NCBI GenBank assembly: GCA_037783545.1
Contig: JBBELK010000111.1
Span: 558,001 to 622,000 of the forward strand
Reading direction: 5' to 3'
From: Henricia sp. BOLD:AAB3569
Lineage: Eukaryota; Echinodermata; Asteroidea; Spinulosida; Echinasteridae
Length of the DNA: 64,000 bases
Shown here: positions 32,962 through 45,800 of the stretch, piece after piece
Layout: each line of letters opens with the position of its first letter
How positions within the stretch are numbered: position 1 is the first letter of the stretch
The notes under the pieces: model-generated
Databases searched by the model: none
What the model saw: the letters and a program-made list of their open reading frames with translations, nothing else
Told to the model about the DNA's origin: nothing
Position numbers and translations under genes: made by a program

Positions 32962-33226
32962 ACCCCCACACCGGGTAACGGGGGGTTTACACGGGGGAGT
33001 CCCCCAGAAGATGCAAAACGAACGACACAGGGTCTCGCTTTGAATTCTGGGAACACGTGGTCAAAGGTTGTTGCCGGGTGTAGCGAAGAAAATCTCAGCT
33101 CATGCTTTATCATTTTTCATGTGTGGTCTTTTCACCAGTAGAGCTGAGAAGCTTTAAGAACATGAACACGCCATCACAAAACAGGACAAAACAAATGTGT
33201 CATTTTCTCACCGTGACACACTAATT

Positions 33227-33796
33227 CCCCCCTGGGACTCGCCCAAATCTTGTCAGGCATAACCACTACGCAGGTCCTCAATGAGTGAAATAACCAGCCA
33301 CAATGAATAATTAGCCAACAATTCCAACGAAACAAACCGGTATTCTCAAAGCCAGTGTTGTTGTCTTGTGTTAAAAAAATACTGTGTCTCGTCGTCGCAT
33401 GACCCATAGTCTGTTTTCCCCCCTGGGACTCACCCAAATCTTGTCAGGCATAACCACTACGCAGGTCCTTGAGTGAAATAACCAGCCACGATGAATAATT
33501 AGCCAACAATTCCAACGAAACAAACCGGTATTCTCAAAGCCAGTGTTGTTGTCTTGTGTTAAAAAAATACTGTGTCTCGTCGTCGCGTGACCCATAGTCT
33601 GTTTTCCCCCCTGGGACTCACCCAAATCTTGTCAGGCATAACCACTACGCAGGTCCTTGAGTGAAATAACCACCAACGATGAATAATTAGCCAACAATTC
33701 CAACGAAACAAACCGGTATTCTCAAAGCCAGTGTTGTTGTCTTGTGTTAAAAAAAAATACTGTGTCTCGTCGTCGCGTGACCCATAGTCTGTGTAC
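33227..33796. repeat. Tandem triplication, about 190-bp unit
   Basis: Three near-identical units start at 33227, 33418 and 33606 (CCCCCCTGGGACTC... to ...GACCCATAGTCTG; spacings 191 and 188). The minus-strand ORFs running through it are the repeat itself and repeat their own residues. Confidence 0.9.
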
Positions 33797-35090
33797 AAAG
33801 GAATGTTTATGCGCGTCGGTTACCAGTGCACATGCGTCTTGAACAATCAATGTTGCCTAGATTATTTTCTATTATCCACACTTATACAGCGTAAATATTT
33901 CAAACAAAACTGTTTAAATGTTTTTGACATTGCACAATGATGAGGTAATTTATAACAATCCGAAAAGTTGAAGCACACGTAGTCTCTACGCCTCTCCCCT
34001 GCTCCTCCCCTTAGGAAACCACGCCCCTACAGCCACGCCCGTTCCTATTTTTTTCAACTGCTCCGCTCACAGCCCTTTTTTACATTGGTTTTCACTCTTT
34101 TGGAGTGCTTTTTATAAAGGATTCACTCCTTTGAAAAGTAAGTGTTTCATTCTTTTGTATTTAGAGTAAACTTACTCCTTTGAAAAGTAAGTGTTTCATT
34201 CTTTTGTATTTAGAGTAAACTGCCAACTTGTGCTTCAACATTTTGGTTCTTTCTGTGCTTTTTCATTTTTAGCTCAAAGAATAACGAGAACTGACGACTA
34301 ACTACAACTTCTCAATGGTGAGAACCGTAACAACAAAGCGAAAGGTTAGGCCTGTATCAAAAAGCCTAACAATTATTACAATTAAATCTGCATCAAAAAG
34401 CATAACAATACAGATGAAGACCTGCATTAAAAACTCTCATAATACAAGTGAATACCTGCATCAAAACATCTGAGGACACAGGTCAAAACATGTATAAAGA
34501 AACCTAAGGATACAGGTAAAACTCCGCAACAAAAAGCCAAAGGATAGGGGTGAATACCAGTACAGACATAAAAAAGCTACGAACACGGGTAAAAACCTGC
34601 ATCAAAAACTTGCATCAAAAACTTAAGGATACATGTACATGTGAAATTCCACATCAAAAAGCCTCAAAATATACGTTAACATCTGGTGCTTCAAAATGTT
34701 TTCTTTCTGTGTTTCTTCTCTCAATTTTAGCTCAACGAATAACAAGAACTGACGACCAACTACAACTCAAAGGTGAGAACATTAAGAACAAAGCGAAACG
34801 GTTATAAGTTAAGCTTGTATCAAAAAATTTTACAATTAGTGCAATTGAAATCTGCATCAAAAAGCGTAAAGATACAAGTTAAGACCTGCATAAGAAAAAC
34901 TCATGATACAGTTGAAAACTTGCCCAGGCAAATCTAAGGACATGCATCAAAACCTCCATCCAAAAACATAGGTAAAACCCTGCAACAAAAAGCCTAAGAA
35001 TACAGGTGATTACATGCATAAAGAAACTTTAGAATACATGTACAGGTGAAAACTTGCATTAAGAAGACAACTGTACACCTATCTAATGAT

Positions 35091-35460
35091 ACAGGTGAAA
35101 ACCTGCATCAAAAAGCCTAATGATACAGGTGAAAACCTGCATCAAAAAGCCTAAGGATACAGGTGAAAACCTGCATCAAAAAGCCCAAGGATACAGGTGA
35201 AAACCTGCATCAAAAAGCATAACCATACAGGTGAAAACCTGCATCAAAAAGCCCAAGGATACAGGTGAAAACCTGCATCAAAAAGCCTAACCATACAGGT
35301 GAAAACCTGCATCCAAAAGCCCAAGGATACAGGTGAAAACCTGCATCCAAAAGCCTAACCATACAGGTGAAAACCTGCATCAAAAAGCCTAACCATACAG
35401 GTGAAAACCTGCATCAAAAAGCCTAACCATACAGGTGAAAACCTGCATCAAAAGCCTAAA
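35091..35460. repeat. 34-bp minisatellite, about 11 units
   Basis: The unit is ACAGGTGAAAACCTGCATCA followed by AAAAGCCTAAYSAT. Copies are nearly identical, and each contains the short palindrome AGGTGAAAACCT. Confidence 0.9.
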
Positions 35461-35898
35461 AAGACAGTTGTACACCCGTTTAAAAAGCCGAACATTACAG
35501 GTTAAACCCTGCAGCAAAAAAGCCCAAACACTGAAAACATTACTTAGTCAATTGACTAAAAAATCGCAGGGTCTTACATGACTAATTTCCAATTAGTCAT
35601 ACATGGTTCGTTTTGACTAATTTTTATTAGTCACGCAAAAAGGGTCTTATTTGCCTAATTTGAAAAATTATTAGTAATGCGGAAAAATTAATTGGTCCTG
35701 CGGAAAAATTAATTGGTCCTGCGGAAAAAAATTAATTGGTCCTGCGGAAAAAAATTTATTAGTCAATTCACTTTGTCAATTAACTGAATGTATTGGTCAA
35801 GTAACTTGATCAATAAATTCAGTCTGTTGACAAAGTGAAATGGTCAGCCCGACGAATTAATTTTTCTACCACATTAAACACTAAATAACTAAAACTGC

Positions 35899-36835
35899 AA
35901 CCGAATGTGCAATTCCTATATTCAGTTTAATATCATTAAAAATTCCAAATTGCTATTTTGAATTGGAAACGCCTGCATAACCAGAAAACCAACATGGTGT
36001 TAAATGAGTCCAAGTATTAAATAATCACATTTTTTACATCATGCTTAGCACAATGGAAATTGATTGCATTTCTCTTCCATAAACACACTACAATTGATTG
36101 CTACAACACAGTTGGAAGACTTTTTGTTGAAATGTAACCGAATGTGCAATTCCTATTTTCAGTTTAATAACTTTAAATTCCAAATTGCTATTTTAAATTG
36201 GTTATTGCATAACCAGAAAACCAACATGGTGTTAAATGACTCCAACCATTAAATAATCACATTTTTTACATCATGCTTAGCACAATGAAAATTGATTGCA
36301 TTTCTCTTTCATAAATACACTACAATTGATTGCTACAACACAGTAGGAAGACTTTTTGTTGAAATGGAACCGAATGTGCAATTCCTATTTTCAGTTAAAT
36401 ACTTTAAATTCCAAATAAATTTTAAAAATTTGAAACACCTGCATAACCAACATGGTGTTAAATGAGTCCAAGTATTAAATAATAACACTTTAACATCGTG
36501 CTTAGCACAATAAAATTGATTGCATTTCTCTTTCATAAATACACTACAATTGATTGCTACAACACAGTTGGAAGACTTTTTGTTGAAATGTAATCGAATA
36601 TGCAATTCCTATTTTCAGTTTAATAACTTTAAATTCAAAATTGCTATTTTAAATTGGTAATACCTGCATAACCAGAAAACCAACATGGTGTTAAATATTA
36701 AATAACCACATTTTAACATCGTGCTTAGCACAATAAAAATTGATGGGATTGCATTTTTCTTTCAAAAATACGATACAACACGGTGGTAGCATTTAATGAT
36801 GAAATGGAACTGAATGTGCAATTCATATTTAATGA
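35899..36835. repeat. About 0.23-kb satellite, four units
   Basis: Units begin AACCGAATGTGCAATTCCTA at 35899, 36136, 36368 and 36592, with a last partial start at 36808. The spacing falls steadily (237, 232, 224, 216), reflecting small deletions. Each unit has AACCAACATGGTGTTAAAT and TTGATTGCATTTCTCTT. Confidence 0.85.
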
Positions 36836-36856
36836 ACGTAGCCAGTAATTAGGTTT

Positions 36857-39800
36857 TTAGTCCTCCAGTTTTCTGAGGTTTCTGTTCAGCCTAGAGAACA
36901 AAGTTATCACTGACTTCTCTACTGGACATTTGTCCTTGATGCCAAACAAAGCCACTTGGCTGAATTCAAGTGTTTTCTGCATTACTGGTAGGTACTGCAA
37001 ATGAAAAATATAAAATGCGCCTACAAAGCATGCAAAAGCTACAACAACATCAGACATGGAGCAGACTTTCACACCCTCAACCATAAGCTTGAAGCATGTT
37101 GCCTTTAGTGGACTCGGTTCATCTGTCACGACATAAACTGATGAAGTACATGTAGCTGTCTCTACGTTACCCTGCATAAAATGAGAGAGTAAGATTAAGT
37201 TTACAAGTAAAATGAAAAAGTATAAAGTTTGTTTGTTCTACAGGGAGTCCTACAAAAAAGAAACCGAGGTGAAATTACTAATTACTCAATAAATAAGGAG
37301 GATTCATCACTGTGTTCTCATTCTTATGACACCAAGAAATCCAGAATACCTTCAAGATTTTAGAGTCAAGATTCTTACATACATTTTAAATGTCACAATT
37401 CACTTACTTCAAACAAAAAAAGAATGTTATTCTTTAATTCATAAATACCTTCATGGACGACTCGGCACCAATTCGTCGCATAGCTGACGAAGTGACGAAT
37501 ATACGGCTTTAAAGCCGCTGCATATTCGTCACCTCGTCAGCTATGCGACGAATTGTGCAAAGCGCCCCAGTTAGAAATGGCTTTGTACCTTATTAAAAAT
37601 GTGTTTAAAGAAAAAAGATAAACAAAACAAAAATAATTGATTTAAAAATCCTTTATGTAGTTCTCTTATTAGAAACTATGAGTTTGTTTGAAACAAATAT
37701 TTGTTGAAGTGATTACTTCTCTTTTTATCGTGTTTATCCCTTTTCAGCTGATGAACCTATTTAATCTGGTACAAAGCTATTTCTGATATTTCGTGCTTAG
37801 TCATCCATTTCTTGGTGTCATTTGAAAGAGGACATGGTGATAAACTGGATAGTAATTGCTATTTTCCAAAATTCTTGGTAATTGTCAATTTTATCTCGGT
37901 TTCCTTCTTTTTTTTTTGGACACCCAGAGCCTACATAAGTTAATCTTCACCAATGGACACTTATCAGTTGTTGGCTCCTTGGCATTACAATGCTGGTTGT
38001 TCGCTTTAATGGTTTCTGGAACTTTGACTAGACTGACCAATTTGTGTTTACCCCATTAACTCCCAACGTCTTTCCCTTTTTTGTCTTGTCTTCTCTTTCT
38101 TTCTTTGTTTTTTATTGGGGGGGGGGGGAGGGAGGGAAAGGAAGAGATAACCAACATCTAATTTGTTAGGTGAATTATGTAAATATAACTGAGTAGAGTA
38201 CATTTGGTGAAATTTCTGTTCCAAAGGTGAGCTTATTCTTTACCACAGACCATTAGCTTTAATGAGATACGTGCCCCCCCCCCCACCCCCCCCCCCCTCC
38301 TCCCCAAATTCTTTGTGAGCAATCAGCACGCAGTGCATAATGAACGAAATTCTAATGCACGGCACAAGAGCGCCAATGTTGATAGTGTACAAAAGAATGG
38401 AATTTTGCAGGAGAGTGAAGCTATTGACTGCTTCGAACTCGTAAAACGTGGCGAATTTGTGGTGTTACCCAGTAACATGGGCAATTTCATGAATTAGTGG
38501 ACCTTACCCTAAATGTTAAAATTGTCACTTTCTAGCTTTTCCTGCAACATGTACCCATCGCAAGTGTTTTGTGAAATGCAAGTGTTAAAAACCTTCATAA
38601 ATTTATGAAGGTTCAGCAAGTTGTGATGGATTTGACCAATTAAAGTGCATTTTAATGAATTTCAGCAAAAATAGAGGGTTAATGTCTTGTTTGAAAATGT
38701 ATACAAGATGGTATACTTATTCTAACTTGGACTGTACAGATGTACTTGACTGTGTATGGAAACCTACATGCACACTAAATGATGATGATGATAATGGCAT
38801 ATCTTATATAGCGCACATATCTATCCTGTGAGATACTCATGGCACTTTACACATGTGCGAGGTAATCCAGGTACCGCACAGACTTTCGCGCCGGTTACTA
38901 TGGACCAGCTTGCACCCCCTGGAAACGGCCCGATTTGCCAGGTAGACTGGTGCTTGACTCACTCGCAAGCGAGCGCCATAGCGTGAAGGCGGGAGTCTAG
39001 GATTTATGCAAATATATCACGCAACTGGTCTATTTGTATATGGATGAACAAAGTGTAGCGTGAATAACTGTAGCGCAAGACGATGAGCATGCACACCGCA
39101 ATGAGTGCGTTGGAGTCTTGTCGGTACAACCGGTAACACTTATGTCTAAAACACAAATTTATCACGTTTTACAAACTTGAAGCGGTCGAGAACTCCACTC
39201 CCCTGCAAAATTCTATTCATTTGTACACGATCAAACTAAGCACTCCTGTGCGGTTACTGCGGTATACTACAATTCCGTGCCATTATGCATTGAACGCTGA
39301 CTGCAGGAAGGCACATATTGATGTTAAAAATTTGAGGATTGAGGAAGCATGATGTCAGACTGTTTGTTTCTGTTCTGGCACTAAAGTCACCTCATGAGAA
39401 TTTAAGATGTCTGAATATTCATGATTTCCTCAGAAGAAAATTTACACGTTTATTTTGAACACTTGAAAAATCTTGTTGTTGAAAAGGCAAAGTTTCACAC
39501 TTGATAAATTTCAAACCCAGTGTTCTCCACTGCCAGTTGTGTCACAGGTACTGTTAGCGCCCGGACAAAAATACTTAATTTTTCCCTCTAAAACACTGTG
39601 AAAGTACAGCCAAGTCATTCCAAAATGAGGTGTAAATTCACCAAACGTGATTTGCTAGCCACTTACCACGCAAATATATCGCATCAGCATCAATAACGGC
39701 CATGACAGTTGCATGCATTTGTTTTGAACAGCGCCCTCAAGTGGTGAACGTGTTGACCTCTTAAGGGGCACTGCATGTTTAGCGCAGCAGCGTGGCATAA

Positions 39801-42800
39801 CAAGCTACGGGTGGATCATTGGGAGCGCGTGCGTGGCCCATTGGAAAGTCCCCCCCCCACCCTCCCTTTCTGAGCAACGTCGGCGCGCCCGGACAAAATA
39901 TGTACCAGTGGAGAACACTGAAACCTGTGTCTACCCCAGAAGAACTGAACCCTGCTCGGGACCAGGGTTGAGATCTTTTGTCCCGGGTTGAAAACGGTAG
40001 TGTGAAACGAACAGGGTTGAGATTCAGTCTTTCCGCTTGCGATCTACAAATGTTATGTTAAAGCGCGCACTTTTACAATTTTTTTATATAATTTGCAAGA
40101 ACTCTACTAGCTGAATGTGTGCAGGTACATGTAGCGACGGCATGCACCACACATGAACATGAATTGTACACAGTCCACTTTTGCACTTTTCTCTTGTGAA
40201 AAAGATAAACTCGGTTTGACTGTAACAAGTGTGAAACGGTGCGGGGTTGAATGTTGGGTTGATAATTTGCATTTGAACCCGGGGCGGTCTCGGGGTTCGC
40301 CCTGGGTCGAGAGGCTGTAGTGTGAAAAGGCCTTTACTTACCTCATAAGTGAACATCACATTCTTCTCTTTCAGCAGCTTTGGTAGAGCCATAATTGCTG
40401 CTTTTTGTACTGCATCTGCATACATAGTTTAAAATTTGAAATGGATCTTAGTTTCAAGATGAAACTCATTACGGTAAAAAACCCACATTGGAGGTAACCT
40501 ACAAGTTGGCTAATGCATTGGAAGGTACTTTGGTTGAGATTTGTAATTGTCTAAATTGCATTACTTTATAGGAAATTCAATGACATTTAACAATTGTTGA
40601 CTGCTGTTAATGTGAGAGAAAGTTTTACAATGAGGGAGTTCACAGTCAAATCCCACATCACAGCAGTAAAAAGCTGTTTTGTTATACCTTGGTGCCTAAT
40701 TTATAGCATTTGTTCCAAAAAAGTCCAGTTAGTTTGCTCAGTGAATGCAGGCATCATACTCGATGTAGAAAAACACAGGTAAAACTTAGTGAACATTTTT
40801 CATTATCGTTGGGTAATTCGTCGTGTAGTTTTCCATACCGGCGAACACATCTACACTGTAGTTATTCACGTTTTTAGTTGGACAATTACTTTCGAGAATC
40901 AAATCCCACTTTTTGGTTTAATAACTTTCTTGTTTAATATATAAACTTTAATTAATTACGTACATATCACTTTTATTGTGCACTTTTAAAAACTCAAAAA
41001 AGATCTCAGTAGTTGATCGCCACCTGATTAACATGTATTTCAGCGGCAGTCTTTCGTTTTAGCAGTCAGGGCTTACCTTTATACTTTTGTAAAATTCCAT
41101 ATATTTCTTAATTTAATGATTATTCTTACGTAAAAACAATGTTTAGCTTTACACGATATTGGTTGGTACCCGGTACCAGCGCGCTTTGTTGTAACACACA
41201 AAAGCAATGAACAGTCACCAACCAAAAATTCATGTTCATCAGAATGAGAAACACATTTTAAGTGAAATGGGGTTTTTTGCCATTTTCAGATGTTTCATAA
41301 CTGAAAAAACAAGAAAATATTTAGGTTTGAAATGAAAGAGGGCACGTCAAAATGTAAAAATTTGAAATTTGTCAAAAAAGTGTCTGTTCTTTAGTATGGG
41401 AAAAATGCGACAAATTTGTATGGCTGGTGCAGAGTGATACGTCTGTTTTCAATACTGGAGAGATATTTTCCTCCAGGACGGTATCTCTGTACAATGTCAT
41501 TCATCTTGTCACAAAACAAAAGAAATATCTTAAGATGGATCTGAAATAACTTCAGCTAAAGAAGGGCAACGGATAGTGTCACATCATCCTAATAACCCTG
41601 TGTGCAAATTTCAAAGAAACAAAAAAATGTTGCATAGTATGGGGGTCTTTCTATAAATTAGGGGTCCAAAAGTGTGACATTTAGTGTCCCCGTTACACCC
41701 GATGTGTTATTTTTCGTACAAAAATCATTAAAATGGCTTTTAAACCATTTTGTATGAATTGTACTTTATGTACACACTCTTTGAGATGGAAAGTATTTAA
41801 AGAATGTGTCCTGAATTTACAAAAACAAGATGTAAAATGTAACGGGGGACACCAATATTGGACCCCTAATTTATAGAAAGACCCATGTGTCCTTGTTACA
41901 TACATTATATGGGAAATTTGGAAAAGTATGGTTTTCATAAAAGTATGTTGTATGTACTAGGTGTTGATGAAGTGATCTCCTTACATCTGTCTTCAGATAT
42001 TTCTTTTGTTGCGAGAGAAGATAACTGACATTGCACAGAGATATGACCCTTGTTATAAAGTGCTTCCAGTATTGAAAACAGACTGACAGGGCAGGAAATT
42101 CGTCACTGAAAGGGCACTGCCATCTGTGTTTTGGAGCAGTCTTTTGGAGATTAAAAAGGGCACTTCCATTGGAAAAATAAAAAAAGGCTATGGGAGGATT
42201 GCAAGGGGGCACCAAGGCCAACACTGGGGGCAACGGAGACAATGGCCTTCGTGAATTTCCCGCCCTGCTCTGATATAACGATTTGCATGCCTGCCAACAA
42301 ACTGTGGGGTGATATGACGATAAGCTGAAGTCGGCCTGCCATCTGAAAATTATTATTCAGTTGTTTTAACACGAAGTACTGACTCACCCTTTTCCTGTCC
42401 AGCATCTTCAATAAATTTCAGCAACTCCTCATCATCTGCATCCACTTTCTGTGTGCGTCGGTTGTGGTAGAAATTCACAATCTCCTGTCCATACTTTTCA
42501 AGCCCCTGTCTCATTAACTGTACTGGGTCCATGTTACCGTGGATGCGTTGGAATTCGACAAGGAGCTGGAAATTACAAATAAAAACGCTTTACAATATTT
42601 GTTATAGTGCCTTATCAGTAAGCAAATGGGGAAAAAATGTGGTTTTCATGCACTTGTACACCATGCATATAGTGTACTGGCCGACTATGTGTGAGGATCC
42701 CTGTGGAATTACTACCCAGGTTTCACATGAGAACTCATGGAGAGAGACAATTACACTACTCACAATACTTTAGGGATATTGGTATGTTGTGTTTTGGGAT

Positions 42801-45800
42801 TTTTGTTCTTTTTCAAATGACTGTTTTCACCTATTCCTGTGACAAGGTGTTTCTTTCATGCAGATACAATTGTCTAATCATATACACAATCATTCAAGCA
42901 TAATGCATACCCTGAATAAAATATCTTCTCTTTATTGTGAGTAGTATATTTTTATCCACAAAAAAACAAATAAGTGACTTTATTAGAAGGTGTGGTAAAA
43001 GAAAAGCTTTAGTTGATAATTGTTAGCACATGATAAAAAAAGTGTTTTGCACAATGGGGGCAGTAGACTGTACTTAAGAGGTTCTCAGTTGTTCATTCAA
43101 AACAACAAAGAACAACTGTCATTTGGTGGGATTACTAACCCTGTGCATATTATTAAACATTTGGAGCTTTTATCACTTTAAAACAATATACAAATGTATA
43201 TGTGTATTTCTCGATCATATAATTGCAGAAAGTTATCAGACAGGTGATCCAGTGTATTTTGAAATTACCAAAACACCAACTGTGTTCTTTCTGGCTTTTG
43301 TCTTCCCTCACATTTTTAAGATCCTACCCCTGTGGTTTATAATTTTTCCCTAAACGTTGATGAGGTGTGAATTAGGGCGAAAAGGCTCTAAATATGGACT
43401 GCACGTTTTTAAAAACAGCAAAAAATAATGCACAGTGAAATTTCACTGTACATTATTAGGAAATGTTTGGCATACCTCATCTGTTTCATCCCGGAACAGC
43501 CAAGGGTAAATCTTCTGCAAATGATCAATGCCAGGGTACTTGCCGTACACAATGGCAGAGCGTCGGTCAGCGAATGTCAACCGCATACGCTGTGCTACCT
43601 CTTCATAGTTGGGTCTCTTCTTTGTACTTTCTACTCTTAACCACTCAATGTGGTTTTGTACTGTCTTGTCGTCTTCTGACTGCTGCCGGGGTTGCTTTCG
43701 CTTTCGCTGGAGTACTTGTAGAGATGCCCTGATGTCCTTATCTCGCTTTCTGGCATTTTGGAATTTGTACTTCAACTTGGTTATCCACAGACTCTGAAAA
43801 TAATAATAAGACATCAATGCGATATTAAACTTGCAACCTACACACACAAAATCTATCAGTAGCATGTTTGAACTCATCTTTAGCACTAGCAAATTTAATG
43901 TACTTGTGGCAAAATATTTCCCAAATTACATGGCGCCAGCTTTAATTTTTCTTGTGAGTCAAACAAAAACACTGTTTATAAAAGCCCCTCCTACCAACAA
44001 CCTTTGGCATATGTTCCCACATTTCAAAGTGAAACCACGCAACATTTGTCTCACATCTTCTGTGTAATTTGGCATAAGCTATTCGAATGGCACTAATATG
44101 TGTAACATCAGTTACCGGGAAATGCCCTTATACTGACCCAGAGAGCTACCGGTACATATAGTGTCATAGAGTATTTTCACGGTAACTGATGTAACATGTG
44201 TAATGTTACAAGCCTACCAGAGGCATAAATGAATTCACAATGATAATTAAGCCGAAAGTAAAGTGTCACCGTCTTTAAGTGTTCATTTATACTGACACTT
44301 CTATTCTGATTAATTGATAGAAATGTACCTTCTTATTTGCTGCATCCATTTCTCCAGACAGTTTTGGAAATTTTGCTAACAGCATTTCAGTGATTCCTCC
44401 ATACTGCTCTGATGTTAGGTAGTACTTATATGTAGCATATTTTAAAAACAACATACATTATATCCCACGTACCAGTAACTGCCCCAATTGAAATACAGTA
44501 CATGTACCAAGGCACAGCATTCTCGTGTTTGAACTTGTTTACTTTAACTGGTGGTGTGTTCAAAGAGTTTTCTTGAGAAAGGAACATTACCACATCAAGT
44601 GCCTCTTCATCCAGGAGACAAAGTCTTTGTGCCTGCTTTTCTAAAACTGCCGCTGATGAGGGGAAATTATGTGCTTTGTCAGTCTTAAACAGTATGTTTA
44701 AAACCGGCTCGGGGCCTGGGGCCGTATTCACAAAACGACTTAAGTCATGAAATTTAAGCGCCCCACTCAAATTCTAGACTTAAGTCAAATCATAAAGTTA
44801 AGTGGTATTCAGAGCGCGTTTTCATTTAGTGCCCCGCTTATTTTTTAGACTTAAACTTAAGTGTGGTCTGACCTGTCTTAAGTGCATTTAACGCTGGGTC
44901 AACTGTCTGCAATTGCAGTGTTTTTCTGCCCAGTGTGTTATCGAAAAACGGCTATAATTATTGATTAGAGAACGCCTGAACAATTTAGACATTGGGAGAT
45001 TACAACAGATTTCAATTTCTATTCTTACTGAACTTAAAAAGCCTTTGTTTTCCGTCTTTGTTCGCCACTGACCATTGACTACCGCATTGCACAATGTACG
45101 TCGTCTTCTTGTGGTACGTGCACGCGTATGTGTGCACGACACGCGCGTAATGTGCGTGTATAAAGCACGCGCGTAGTAATCGAATGTTTTTTAAACGTCC
45201 GCGCGTGGTCTGCGCTGCTTTGATAGCAGAGACATTATGACGTGACAAAGTTAAGCGTGCACTGATTGATTAAGTACACCACTAAGGTAAGCGGGCGCTT
45301 AAATCTCTTGTGAATACGAAGTTAAGTGCTCCACTTATCTTAGCGGGGTGCTTAGATTTAAGACTTAAGTGCCCCGCCTAGATTGAGTTTTGTGAATACC
45401 GCCCCAGGAGACTGATAATTACACCCTCCAGGTCCCCAGCTGGTATTAAACATATAGTTTAAGATTATAAAAACAAAATTATTTCCTAATTAAAACTCAC
45501 ACTCCATCTGCCTTCAGTGATTCCAGAATGATGTCCAGAATTGCTGACTCATTTGATGCTGTCAAAGCTTGTCCAGATGCAATCTTCAGTGTTAAAGTTT
45601 CTGGAAAGGTAGGGATGCTGTAGTTGGTGTACCATCCTACTGCCGCAGTTGCAGGCACACTGCATGTACGTCCAGCTGATGTTGTAATCTCAGTTACATG
45701 TAGATCACTGCTCAAAAGAAATGCACCAAAAGAAATGACTATTGTATGTGGCCTGTTGGCACAATAATTAGTCCTGAAATTACTGTTGCATGCGCAGTGT

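Larger units (their letters stand above)
34120..36835. repeat. Tandem-repeat block related to the Helentron leader
   Basis: Composite. It has a 50-bp duplication (34125/34175), a duplicated 120-bp stretch (about 34226 and 34680), eroded then regular CCTGCATCAAAAAGCCTAA units, TTAGTC palindromes (35579-35640), four AATTAATTGGTCCTGCGGAA-like units (35680-35770) and a 0.23-kb satellite. CCTGCATCAAAAAGCCTAA and AAGACAGTTGTRCACC also occur upstream of the Helentron gene at 56070-56220. This suggests the block is a non-coding relative or remnant of that element. Confidence 0.65.

Noticed and set aside
33174-33798. Three similar minus-strand ORFs of 79-87 codons
   Set aside because: They are the same 190-bp tandem unit translated three times, without homology or start signals.
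35091-35460. Possible CRISPR-like array (34-bp repeats)
   Set aside because: The units are head-to-tail with no unique spacers, and the genome is eukaryotic.
29725-39300. Similarity between 29725-29835 and 39179-39300
   Set aside because: Only scattered short matches (GAAGCG, GAACTCCAC, ATTTGT). It may be an old repeat but is not supportable by eye.
39940-40335. Possible TIR element (GTAGTGTGAAAC words, GGGTTGA repeats) next to exon six
   Set aside because: The inverted similarity is too loose to define ends or a duplication.
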